In this document: positions 8,608 through 16,599 of the stretch, piece by piece
Layout of the letters: every line of letters starts with the position of its first letter
Position numbering within the stretch: position 1 is the stretch's first letter
Source of the DNA: Paenibacillus woosongensis
Lineage (GTDB): Bacteria; Bacillota; Bacilli; Paenibacillales; Paenibacillaceae
Length of the DNA: 64,000 nt
Assembly: GCF_009725165.1 (NCBI RefSeq)
Contig: NZ_WNZW01000006.1
Location: forward strand, 124,001 to 188,000
Direction: 5' to 3'
The notes under the pieces: model-generated
The model's input: the letters and a program-made list of their open reading frames with translations, nothing else
What the model was told of the DNA's origin: nothing
Database searches by the model: none
Program-made: the position numbers and the translations under genes

Positions 8608-8661
8608 CCTGTTCCCCTCCTCGTCGTAAGTCGCCGCTAAAATAACTTAATGACTAAATCG

Positions 8662-9114
8662 CTAAATAGCCTTTCGGGTAGTGTTGCGATGATGCTCCAG
8701 GCGAAGGAATACTTCAAAGGCTTTCTCCAGCCGCTCATCTTCCGGACGTCCCTCGACGCGCTTGATTTGAATTTGCTTCACCGTAGGGGCCAAGTGGGTG
8801 AGAAGGCTGAATTCCTCATAACGCAGGCATTGCTGCACGTAGAAGCTGTATAAATAGTCGCCATCCAGCACTTTGCGGGTGAGCTTGTCGCCGGGCTCAA
8901 ACAGCTGGCAATCCCGGTGGCGCTGGAGAGCGAGCTTGATGGCAATGTAAATGGAGAGCAAACGAATTTGCCGCTCCGCTGGCAAATCATACTGCAGGAG
9001 AAGATGGCCTGCTGTTAGCACATCCTCACGGTCCAAATTAAGGGTAATGCCGGTGTCGGGCGAGATGTCGCCCTGCAATAATTGACAAGCATCTTGAATG
9101 AGAGCAGTAATCAT
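8662..9114 (-). CDS. HepS-like regulatory subunit of heptaprenyl diphosphate synthase
   Basis: About 150 residues. The segment 'KVLDGDYLYSFYVQQ' near residue 88 resembles the conserved 'VLAGDYYS.LYY' of heptaprenyl synthase component 1 (HepS), and the protein is helical with no aspartate-rich motif, as expected for the non-catalytic partner. It is shorter than Bacillus HepS (~250 residues). ATG at 9114 has AAGGAG 8 nt upstream and is preferred to the in-frame start at 9123. It lies 54 bp upstream of the catalytic subunit gene in the same direction, which supports the pairing. Bacillus places a methyltransferase between the two; here it is absent. Confidence 0.62.
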   Translation of the reverse strand: MITALIQDACQLLQGDISPDTGITLNLDREDVLTAGHLLLQYDLPAERQIRLLSIYIAIKLALQRHRDCQLFEPGDKLTRKVLDGDYLYSFYVQQCLRYEEFSLLTHLAPTVKQIQIKRVEGRPEDERLEKAFEVFLRLEHHRNTTRKAI

Positions 9115-9205
9115 AAGAAACACTCCTTAACAAGCAGGTAGGGTTTGCAGGGGATTTCGCACCGATTTCGGCGGTTTCATATCCACTAACGATAATCCTC
9201 GGTTA

Positions 9206-9242
9206 AAAATCAGAGTAATGCGCGCAACCGCACATTACTCTG
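9206..9242 (-). terminator. Terminator of the NADH dehydrogenase gene
   Basis: CAGAGTAATG and CATTACTCTG form a perfect 10-bp stem; on the minus strand the hairpin is followed by ATTTTTA. It separates the NDH-2 gene from the hepS-like gene downstream. Confidence 0.75.
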
Positions 9243-9276
9243 GAATAAGGGGCATAACTGTGTGCAGTTGTAATGC

Positions 9277-11157
9277 TTAATCCGTATAAAGATACCATCT
9301 GCGAACGAGCGGTATTCTCTTCCAATGCTTCTTGAGCCAAGGCAGTACGTAGTAGTCAAGTCCGAACATGCTGCCCGACCCGCCAATCAGCGCTACGCCA
9401 GCCGTCATGTACCAGAGCATTTCGCCCGATGCCATACTCGAGGACCAGATCATGATGCCGAGTCCAACCGTGATGATGGAGGATACTGCGGTGAACAGGC
9501 CGGCAATGAGCAGGAGGCCGATAATGATTTCTGCAAAGACCATCCCGGTCTGGAATACGGTCGCAAGTCCGGTATAACCGCCGTCGGATGTATAGAAGAA
9601 GAGACCCATAAACCAGTTCACCGTATTTGTGATAAATCCGGGTACCGGGAGTGCCGTAACGGCGGTAGACGCGCTTTCTACAGCGGATGCGGCTGCTTGA
9701 GCGTCAACCGTTGTCGTCACAGCCTGCGCCGCTTCGCTTGCCGCCGATATCGCATCGCCTGCATTTGGCGGCGCCGGAATCAGAAAGATATCCGAAGGGT
9801 TCTTGAGCACTTTAGGCAGCTTGTCGAGACCTTCCTGCAGCCATTTGTAGCCGACGAATACCCGAAGCGGCAGCAGCCAGAAGTTAGGTGAACGCTTGGA
9901 GAAATGGCCGCCTACGAAGCTTCGGTGATTGTTCACGTGGAAAAATTCATGCATCATATAAGTCCATACTTTATTGAAGCCAACCACCGTGAACAGATAG
10001 TACATATTGATCAAGTGCTTGAAGAGCATCGCCATGAATCCGCTGACCATGAACATCTTATTCGGCAGTCCCACATTCGCTACGCCGTAGCGGCTGCCGA
10101 TGCAGACCATCGTACCGTGGAAGCCGGGCTTGTAGGATTTCTTCGGTTTGCCTTTGACATCCGCATAAATGTTATGAGCGATGAGCGGACCTGCTTGCTC
10201 GGCGTTTTCGACCATTTGCGGAACCGGACGCGTCTCGCCTTCCGGGATATAGAAGATGTTATCGCCAACGATGTATACGTCCTCATGATCCACGCTTTGC
10301 AGCTTGTCGTTCGTAACGATCCGTTTGCGGCCTTCCTGCTGCACGTCGAGCTTGCCGACGAGGTCGGAGCCTTCAACACCCGCCGTCCAGACGATCGTTG
10401 CCGCTTCAAGCTCCTTCTCTCCGAGCAGAACGCTCGATTTCGTAACGCCGGTAATTTTGGCGCTCGTTACGATTTCGACATTCATTTTGTTCAGGCGTTT
10501 GACCGCCTTGCCGATCAGTTTGTCTGGGAGAATCGGCAGGATTTTTGGCGCCATATCCGCTACGACGAGGCGAACCTCGCTCGGATCGATGTAGAATTCC
10601 TTGCACAGCTCATCGCGGAATTCGGCAAGCTCGCCAACGAGCTCTACGCCGGTAAAGCCTGCTCCGACGACAACGAAGGAAAGCTTCTTCTTGCGGATCG
10701 CCGGATCTGTTTCCTTGGCAGCTTCGCTGAACATGCGGCGAACCTGTATTTTCAGCTTTACAGCGTCCTCATAAGACCATAAGGTCATCGCATGCTCCTC
10801 GGCGCCTGGAATGCCGAAGAACGTTGGCTTACAGCCGGTACCGATAACGAGGTAATCGTATTTGTACGTTTGTTTCTTGGAGCGGAGCTCTTTCGCTTTA
10901 AAATCAATGTTGTCGATGTAGTCCAGGACGACATCCACTTTCTGTCCCGCGAAAATTTTCTTTAAATCAATCTGAATGGAATCCTCGGGTGCCCGGTTTG
11001 CCGCGACTTCGTGCAATTCCGTCAGCAGCGTATGGTACGGGTTCTTGTCAATCAGCTGGATCTCGACATCTTTGTCTTTTTTGAACAATTTGGCCAGATG
11101 CTTAGAGGTGACGACACCGCCGTAACCGCCGCCAAGAACGACTATTTTCTTCAACAT
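9277..11157 (-). CDS. Type II NADH dehydrogenase with C-terminal membrane (DoxX-like) domain
   Basis: 626 residues. The N-terminal ~400 form a two-dinucleotide-fold flavoprotein: FAD motif 'VVLGGGYGGVV' near residue 10 and NADH motif 'VVVGAGFTGVELVGELA' near 165, with 'VYIVGDN' as the second FAD contact. This is NDH-2, which passes electrons from NADH to menaquinone without pumping protons. Unlike ordinary NDH-2 (~400 residues) it continues with a DoxX-like region of about four hydrophobic segments, interrupted by an Ala/Ser/Thr-rich loop near residues 470-500. ATG at 11157 is favoured (AAGAAGG 5 nt upstream). The Listeria electron-export NDH-2 also carries an extra membrane C-terminus, as I recall. 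It is 191 bp downstream of the flavin lipoprotein gene. Confidence 0.85.
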   Translation of the reverse strand: MLKKIVVLGGGYGGVVTSKHLAKLFKKDKDVEIQLIDKNPYHTLLTELHEVAANRAPEDSIQIDLKKIFAGQKVDVVLDYIDNIDFKAKELRSKKQTYKYDYLVIGTGCKPTFFGIPGAEEHAMTLWSYEDAVKLKIQVRRMFSEAAKETDPAIRKKKLSFVVVGAGFTGVELVGELAEFRDELCKEFYIDPSEVRLVVADMAPKILPILPDKLIGKAVKRLNKMNVEIVTSAKITGVTKSSVLLGEKELEAATIVWTAGVEGSDLVGKLDVQQEGRKRIVTNDKLQSVDHEDVYIVGDNIFYIPEGETRPVPQMVENAEQAGPLIAHNIYADVKGKPKKSYKPGFHGTMVCIGSRYGVANVGLPNKMFMVSGFMAMLFKHLINMYYLFTVVGFNKVWTYMMHEFFHVNNHRSFVGGHFSKRSPNFWLLPLRVFVGYKWLQEGLDKLPKVLKNPSDIFLIPAPPNAGDAISAASEAAQAVTTTVDAQAAASAVESASTAVTALPVPGFITNTVNWFMGLFFYTSDGGYTGLATVFQTGMVFAEIIIGLLLIAGLFTAVSSIITVGLGIMIWSSSMASGEMLWYMTAGVALIGGSGSMFGLDYYVLPWLKKHWKRIPLVRRWYLYTD

Positions 11158-11199
11158 ATTCACCTTCTTACTTTAGGCTGGTAATCGTGGAGATGTGCT

Positions 11200-11329
11200 G
11201 CTATATAAGCTGAACTGTTGAACTCGATGCGGGGCAGGTACGTAAAATATTCTACGGTCGCTGTTGCTCCAAACATCTTGGATGAAATAGATTTACCCGC
11301 ATCTCATTCTTTAGTTCATCTTATATAGC
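11200..11329. repeat. MITE-like inverted repeat between the lipoprotein and NDH-2 genes
   Basis: 17-bp terminal inverted repeats (11200-11216 and 11313-11329, one mismatch; GCTATATAAG at the ends) enclose ~96 bp, with an inner pair GATGCGGG/CCCGCATC nested inside. The whole can fold into one long interrupted hairpin. No transposase and no obvious target-site duplication are visible. Confidence 0.6.
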
Positions 11330-11348
11330 GAATGATTTAAGACTATTA

Positions 11349-12257
11349 TTATTTAGCTTGCTCAAGCGCATTGGCTGCAAGATCGTAGTATGACTTCAAG
11401 CTGATCGATACGCCGGAGATGGCATCTGTTTTGCCTTCGTCATTGAAGCTAACCGCAGCTGGATCTTGTTTCTCGACCAGGTATTGCTCGGCTTTGGCAG
11501 CTTGCTCATGCCATTCTGCTTGCGCGCCGCCATTGGCAACCATGCCGTACTTGCCGTCAATGGAGTTTTGTTTCTTATCTTCGCCAGCTTCGTTCACGCC
11601 GCTGAAGTTCACTCTGACGATATTTCCTGCGGATACGATGACGTCAACGGTTTCTTTCCAGCCGGATTTCTCGGCGAATTTATCTTCTTCGGCGTGGTAG
11701 TTGCCATCTTTATAAGGTCCTGGCTGGATTGGGCCTGCAGCCAGCGCTTGGTCAGCCAGGTCGAACAAGTCGTTAACGTGAATGGATACGCCGGAGATAG
11801 CATCAGTTCTGCCCTCGGCATCAAGGGTTACAGCCTTCGTGTCTTGCTTCTCAATCAGGAAGGCGATCGCTTTGGCTGCTTGTTCATGCCATTCTGCCTG
11901 TGCGTTTCCTTTTTCCTTCATGCCGTATTTGCCTTGTTCGGAATAAGTAACTTTGTCTACCGGAACGGTTGCGTTGGTGCCGTTCCAATCGACGTCCGTG
12001 ATTTTGCCGCCTTCCACCTGCAGCTTCACGAAGTATTGCCAGCCGGATTTTGGATCTTCCTTACCCATGGCGAAGTACAGACCGTCCTGGAATTTGCCTT
12101 CTGCAGCTGGAGCTTCGGCAGAAGCGTTGGCAGAGCTGTTCTCGGTAGCTGGAGCGTTGTTGGCCGGCTCCGCCGTATTAGCTTCATTTTTAGCCCCGCA
12201 CCCTGCAAGAAGTCCTAGCAGTAAAGCGCTGCATAGTAGAATGGATGCTTTTTTCAT
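11349..12257 (-). CDS. Lipoprotein with two FMN-binding repeats (PplA-like)
   Basis: 302 residues. A signal peptide with lipobox 'LLAGC' (Cys20) is followed by an Asn/Ala/Glu-rich linker to about residue 55, then two homologous repeats of about 120 residues (about 56-175 and 185-300). Each has 'DGxYxA', 'KYGM', 'QAEWHEQAAKA' and ends in 'TDAISGVSI', which fits the Asp-x-x-Ser-Gly-x-Ser/Thr pattern that ApbE-type transferases use to attach FMN through a hydroxyl residue. The same two-repeat design is found in the Listeria surface flavin lipoprotein PplA. It lies upstream of the NDH-2 gene on the same strand. No ApbE gene is in the window, so flavinylation is inferred. Start ATG with GGAGG upstream. 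Confidence 0.82.
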   Translation of the reverse strand: MKKASILLCSALLLGLLAGCGAKNEANTAEPANNAPATENSSANASAEAPAAEGKFQDGLYFAMGKEDPKSGWQYFVKLQVEGGKITDVDWNGTNATVPVDKVTYSEQGKYGMKEKGNAQAEWHEQAAKAIAFLIEKQDTKAVTLDAEGRTDAISGVSIHVNDLFDLADQALAAGPIQPGPYKDGNYHAEEDKFAEKSGWKETVDVIVSAGNIVRVNFSGVNEAGEDKKQNSIDGKYGMVANGGAQAEWHEQAAKAEQYLVEKQDPAAVSFNDEGKTDAISGVSISLKSYYDLAANALEQAK

Positions 12258-12290
12258 GTTAAATGACCTCCAAATAATAAAATTGTATAT

Positions 12291-12313
12291 ATTAAAATGT
12301 GAACCATTTTAAT
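12291..12313. promoter_or_regulatory. Perfect palindrome in the lipoprotein gene promoter region
   Basis: ATTAAAATG and CATTTTAAT flank a 5-nt centre (TGAAC), 34-56 bp upstream of the lipoprotein start codon. The symmetry and position fit an operator for a dimeric repressor. It does not match the Rex, Fur or CcpA consensus that I can recall, so the regulator is unknown. Confidence 0.55.
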
Positions 12314-12411
12314 AACGTGGGGGATATTTAATAAGGAAATTCAGGTGTCCAGGACAAACGAGCAAATACCTTTGAGCGCGCCTGCACCAATCTATAGTTC
12401 AGCCTATATAA

Positions 12412-12468
12412 GCTGCGTGCCACTAAGTAGTGAGTCACTAAGCTGCGTGCCAAGTAGTGAGCCATTAA
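12412..12468. repeat. Short tandem duplication
   Basis: A unit beginning GCTGCGTGCC and ending near CACTAA or CATTAA occurs twice, 30 bp then 27 bp, the second lacking three bases. It sits just left of quadripartite copy C. Confidence 0.6.
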
Positions 12469-12480
12469 GCGGTGTCATAT

Positions 12481-12667
12481 ACTAGATGGAATTCATGTAT
12501 CTAATTCGGCCCAAAACGAATGTTTCAAGGGGTTAAATGGATTTTATGCACCTAAAATCAAGAATCCAGCCCGAGATAGCCATCTTCCCTCGTTTAATGA
12601 CCTGAAATACATTTAAATCACCCTTCCCTTCCTTGTCGCCGAAACTAGCTGCAATAAATCCATTTAT
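12481..12667. repeat. Quadripartite element, family 1, copy C
   Basis: Forward motifs at 12481-12505 and 12533-12558, inverted motifs at 12593-12617 and 12643-12667; steps 52, 60 and 50 bp. It is the reverse-orientation relative of copy B. No other gene signal is seen between 12314 and 12840. Confidence 0.88.
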
Positions 12668-12847
12668 ACAAGTTGAACTATGGAATTGAATGTTGAAAAA
12701 GGCTGGAAATCCTTTGTTTGAGGAAAGTTTAGCATATAAATAAAAGCATATATGTGAAATAAATCACTTAGTGTGTGATAAAAAACATCTCCTCTAGACC
12801 AATAAGAGGCAAGAGGCTTGATGCAGAGCCAATAAAAGCGGTTACTT

Positions 12848-12875
12848 ATATTTTAAAATTTATTTTTTAAAATAT
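12848..12875. promoter_or_regulatory. AT-only palindrome upstream of the HD-GYP gene
   Basis: ATATTTTAAAA and TTTTAAAATAT flank a 6-nt centre of A and T only. It lies about 130 bp upstream of the HD-GYP start. It could be an operator or simply promoter-region AT bias; the function is not established. Confidence 0.4.
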
Positions 12876-13007
12876 ATTACGATATCTTTCTGCTCATTTA
12901 TAGTTCTCAAGCTCCGGTTAAAACGGAAAAAGGTGTCAATTCTTCATACTTTTGAACCGATAATGTATATACAAGGCAACATCCATTATTTGTGCTAAAC
13001 GGAAGGA

Positions 13008-14513
13008 ATGAGCATTTCATTGTCGGTGTATAAGAAGTTTTATTCACGCCTATTGCTGAACTATATCGCAGGCTCGCTCGCCGCCGTCATTTCCATTGCC
13101 AGTCTTATCATCTTCGCCTTTAAGGAGATCCCGAGGAACGAATATGCCTGGATGCTTGCAGTCATGTTCGTCTCCATTGCGGCCATGCTCGGATTGGAAT
13201 GGGCGGTATTCTCCAGGCAAATCAGGCCGATCCGCCAGGCGTTCCATGAACCTGTAGGCACCTTCACTGATATGCAGTCGATATATTTAAAGACCCATCA
13301 TCTGCCTGCGCTGACCGTCAAAAGAATTATCGGGCCGCATTTATTCGGTCTGGCCGTTCCTGCGGCCAGCTTGTCGCTATGGCTCGTGTCCGCAGGAGAA
13401 CTATCGATTCCGCCTTATTATGTGCTGCTGGCGTTGCTTGGAGGTGCTTTTTTAGCCGGCATGCATGCACTGATTGAATTCTATCTTACCTCTCATTTTA
13501 TCCGGCCCGTACTGGAAGAGATGCAGTTCCAATCCTTGCAGCTGTTCGGCAGGGAGCTGACGCTCGGCGGCCGTGTGCTTATCTCAATCAAACGCAAGTT
13601 AAGCTGGAGTTTTTTTCTGATCGGGGCTTTTCCGCTTCTGTTATACAATCTCGCTGTTCAATTTAGGCTGGGGGATTGGAATGTCGACCATTCTGCCTAT
13701 TGGAAATGGACTGGTATTGTTCTTCTGATCGGGCTTAGCTTTGCCTTCTTCGGATCGCGGCTGCTGACCCGGGAACTGGAGACGCCGATCCAGCATTTGT
13801 ACGAAAGAATGGCCGAGGTCAAGGTCGGATACCTGCGGACGGAGGCCAGCGATCTGTTCTCCGACGAGTTCTCCCGGCTCGTCTCTGGCTTCAATCATAT
13901 GCTGCGAGGAGTACGAATCCAGGCAGCACGCAATGATCAGCTGGTGGAGAGCTATTTTGCGACGCTCGCCGCAGCGCTGGATGCCCGCGATCCATATACG
14001 GCCGGACATTCCTTAAGGGTCGCCGAATATGCGGTCCAGATCGGCAATTTAGCCAGGCTCCCGAAGCATGTGGTCGATCAGCTCCGCAAAGCGGCTCTGC
14101 TCCATGACATTGGAAAGATTGGCATACCTGACGCTGTACTGCTGAAGGAAGGACAGCTTAGCGAGGAGGAATGGGAACAGATTAAGGCTCATCCCGTATT
14201 GGGGGAGGCCATCCTGAAGCAGATTGAGCCAGCCGATGAGATGGCGGCATTTCTGCCGGGCGTCCGCTCCCATCATGAACGCTATGATGGCGCAGGCTAC
14301 CCGGACGGCTTAAAGGGAGAAGAGATTCCGCTCTTCGGCAGAATTATTGCCGTTGCCGATGCCTTTGATGCGATGACCTCGGACCGCCCTTACCGCAAAG
14401 GGATGGATGCGGCAACGGCGATATGCATTCTGGAGAAAGGGAAGGGAACGCAATGGGACCCTTATTTTGTCGGATTATTCGTACAGGCGTATTACGAGAA
14501 GCAAACGTCTTGA
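13008..14513 (+). CDS. Membrane HD-GYP domain protein (putative cyclic-di-GMP phosphodiesterase)
   Basis: 501 residues. Six or so hydrophobic segments occupy the first ~260, a HAMP-like linker follows (about 262-310), and the C-terminus is an HD-GYP domain with 'GHSLRVAEYA', 'LLHDIGKIGIPD' (metal-binding His-Asp) and 'HHERYDGAGYPDGLKG' (the GYP signature), all intact. HD-GYP proteins degrade cyclic-di-GMP to GMP or pGpG. Start uncertain: at ATG 13008 the GGAAGGA lies only 1-2 nt away, so TTG 13020 or GTG 13026 are possible. The sensor kinase gene follows 95 bp later in the same direction. Confidence 0.85.
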   Translation: MSISLSVYKKFYSRLLLNYIAGSLAAVISIASLIIFAFKEIPRNEYAWMLAVMFVSIAAMLGLEWAVFSRQIRPIRQAFHEPVGTFTDMQSIYLKTHHLPALTVKRIIGPHLFGLAVPAASLSLWLVSAGELSIPPYYVLLALLGGAFLAGMHALIEFYLTSHFIRPVLEEMQFQSLQLFGRELTLGGRVLISIKRKLSWSFFLIGAFPLLLYNLAVQFRLGDWNVDHSAYWKWTGIVLLIGLSFAFFGSRLLTRELETPIQHLYERMAEVKVGYLRTEASDLFSDEFSRLVSGFNHMLRGVRIQAARNDQLVESYFATLAAALDARDPYTAGHSLRVAEYAVQIGNLARLPKHVVDQLRKAALLHDIGKIGIPDAVLLKEGQLSEEEWEQIKAHPVLGEAILKQIEPADEMAAFLPGVRSHHERYDGAGYPDGLKGEEIPLFGRIIAVADAFDAMTSDRPYRKGMDAATAICILEKGKGTQWDPYFVGLFVQAYYEKQTS

Positions 14514-14608
14514 TGATTCCTGATGCCGCTTCATGTTAATATGGTATGAACATAGAAATGCAGAAAGTTCCAATACCTTTTACTTTGAACAAAGCGGGTG
14601 GAAAACAG

Positions 14609-16084
14609 ATGGGTCTTGGAAATTCCTTCTTGATGAATTTGGCTATGCTGGTTACCGTCGCTTATTTAGCGAATGTTTTATATAAGTATTGGTTTTTGAA
14701 AACGCCGCGCAGGATCAATTACGTATTATCCGTGCTGCTTATGATTTTTTCCGGTTGGATCTGCATGAGGTTTGGCTTCAAGCTGAGCGACAATGTCATC
14801 TTCGATCTGAGGTTCGTGCCTCTCCTGATCGCTACAGCCGTATATTCGCAACCACTTACGCTGGTGGTTATCGGCTTTGGAATCGGCTTGGTTCGATTCA
14901 CGTTTGGCCTGACTGAGGCTGCCCTCGCCGGATTTATAAATTTGACGATTCTGGGCATTGTGTGCGCTGGAATCAACATATGGATGCAGAGAAGCAATTT
15001 TCGCTTCGTTATTAAAGGCGGGATCGCTATACTGATCGTCAATGCGGTAAATACGATTAACATTGCTGTATTCGGCGTAATTCCATTCCGAAAGTACATG
15101 CTGGAAATTATGCCTGTCGTACTGCCGCTCGGCATCGTATTAAGCGTCGTATTCGCCATGATGCTGCGTGATTTCCAGCTGGACCGCCGCCGCTCGATTG
15201 AGCTAAAGCATGCGAACGAACTGCTGCAGAGTCAGACGGAGGAGCTGCAGATAGCGAAGCTGGCGCTGGAGGAACGGGCACAGCAGCTTGCGCTCGCTTC
15301 CCAATATAAGTCGGAATTTCTGGCGAACATGTCCCATGAGTTAAGGACACCGCTCAACAGTATTATCAATTTGGCGCAGATGATCTCGGAGAATTATCCT
15401 GAGAAGGATTCAGGCTCTGCGGATTATGGACGAATCATCTACAGATCGGGGCAGGAGCTGCTGCAGATTATTAATGATATTCTTGATTTGTCGAAGGTGG
15501 AGGCGGGGCGGCTGGAAATCGTCCAGGAGGAAGTAAACGTAAAGGAGCTGCCGCAGCTGCTCTATTTACAGTTCGAACAGACGGCCCGGCAGAAGGGAGT
15601 AGCCTTCGACATCAGCACAGCTTCCGATTTGCCGGCTACGGTCATCTCTGATCCCCAGCGAATTGGGCAAATATTGCGCAATCTGCTCTCCAACGCTTTT
15701 AAATTTACGGATAAAGGCAATGTCAGGATGGAGATATACAAGGTACAAGCGAATGCGCGGGGCAGAGGCGAATATATCGCATTTGCCGTGAAGGATACCG
15801 GGATCGGGATTCCGCCGGACAAGCACAAGGTGATATTTGAACCGTTCCATCAGGGGGACGGCTCCATCAGCCGCAAGTATGGGGGGACAGGGCTTGGTTT
15901 GCCGATCAGCAGGCATTTGGCTTGTCTGTTGGGCGGATGGATCGATGTGGAGAGCCAAGAAGGCGAAGGAAGCACCTTTATACTCTACCTGCCTATGTCT
16001 CCTTCTGCGCATGTTAAAGCATCCGGTTTGCCTCCAGCTGCCGGGGATAAAGCGATGTTTGCCGGACGCGGCATATCCGGTTAA
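14609..16084 (+). CDS. Sensor histidine kinase with LytS-type five-TM receptor domain
   Basis: About 491 residues from this start. Six hydrophobic segments up to about residue 190 form a 5TM-Lyt type input domain; a coiled coil leads into the dimerisation helix with 'ANMSHELRTPLN' (phosphoacceptor His about 243). The ATPase domain has the N box 'NLLSNAFKFT', G1 'DTGIGIP' and G2 'GGTGLGLPIS'. No receiver domain and no response-regulator gene lie next to it, so it is an orphan kinase here. ATG 14609 is chosen for GGGTGG 8 nt upstream; an in-frame ATG at 14546 gives 21 more residues but a poor ribosome site. 36 bp upstream of ridA. Confidence 0.82.
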   Translation: MGLGNSFLMNLAMLVTVAYLANVLYKYWFLKTPRRINYVLSVLLMIFSGWICMRFGFKLSDNVIFDLRFVPLLIATAVYSQPLTLVVIGFGIGLVRFTFGLTEAALAGFINLTILGIVCAGINIWMQRSNFRFVIKGGIAILIVNAVNTINIAVFGVIPFRKYMLEIMPVVLPLGIVLSVVFAMMLRDFQLDRRRSIELKHANELLQSQTEELQIAKLALEERAQQLALASQYKSEFLANMSHELRTPLNSIINLAQMISENYPEKDSGSADYGRIIYRSGQELLQIINDILDLSKVEAGRLEIVQEEVNVKELPQLLYLQFEQTARQKGVAFDISTASDLPATVISDPQRIGQILRNLLSNAFKFTDKGNVRMEIYKVQANARGRGEYIAFAVKDTGIGIPPDKHKVIFEPFHQGDGSISRKYGGTGLGLPISRHLACLLGGWIDVESQEGEGSTFILYLPMSPSAHVKASGLPPAAGDKAMFAGRGISG

Positions 16085-16119
16085 TATTTATACTAGATCA
16101 ATGAGAAAGGTTGGAATAG

Positions 16120-16500
16120 ATGATGGAAAAGCAAGTATTATCGACAGCGGCAGCGCCTGGAGCGATCGGGCCGTATTCGCAGGGAGTAGTCATCGGCGAT
16201 CTCATATATACCTCCGGGCAGCTTGGCCTCGTTCCGGAGACCGGACAATTCGCAGAGGGCGTGGAAGCTCAGACAGCTCAAGCGCTGAACAATGTGAAAG
16301 CGATTCTTGAGGCGGCGGGAAGCGGCCTAGACAAGGTCGTGAAAACGACGGTATTCTTAAAGGATATGAATGATTTCGTAAAAGTGAATGAAATCTACGG
16401 CTCGTTTTTTGCCGAGCCTTATCCGGCACGCAGCGCGGTTGAGGTTGCCCGTCTTCCGAAGGACGGCTTGGTCGAGATCGAAGTTATTGCATTGAAGTAA
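16120..16500 (+). CDS. ridA: RidA family reactive imine/enamine deaminase
   Basis: 126 residues, full length for the family. 'GPYSQGVVIGDLIYTSGQ' near the N-terminus, 'VVKTTVFLKDMNDF' and 'YPARSAVEVARLP' are signatures; the Arg in 'PARSAVEV' and the C-terminal 'VEIEVIA' Glu form the active site in trimeric RidA. It hydrolyses 2-aminoacrylate and related imines released by pyridoxal-phosphate enzymes. ATG 16120 or 16123 are both possible. Followed by its own terminator. Confidence 0.92.
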   Translation: MMEKQVLSTAAAPGAIGPYSQGVVIGDLIYTSGQLGLVPETGQFAEGVEAQTAQALNNVKAILEAAGSGLDKVVKTTVFLKDMNDFVKVNEIYGSFFAEPYPARSAVEVARLPKDGLVEIEVIALK

Positions 16501-16537
16501 TACTGAAACAGGCAGGCCGGATACCGTAGCCTGGTCA

Positions 16538-16591
16538 AAGGTCACGTACATTACCTGGGTTATTGCAAGGGATGTAAGTGGCCTTTTTTAA
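16538..16591 (+). terminator. Terminator after ridA
   Basis: AAGGTCACGTACAT pairs with ATGTAAGTGGCCTT (one mismatch and one G-U) around a ~20-nt loop, followed by TTTTTT. The right side also abuts the end of the convergent TspO gene. Confidence 0.7.
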
Positions 16592-16599
16592 AATGCCGG

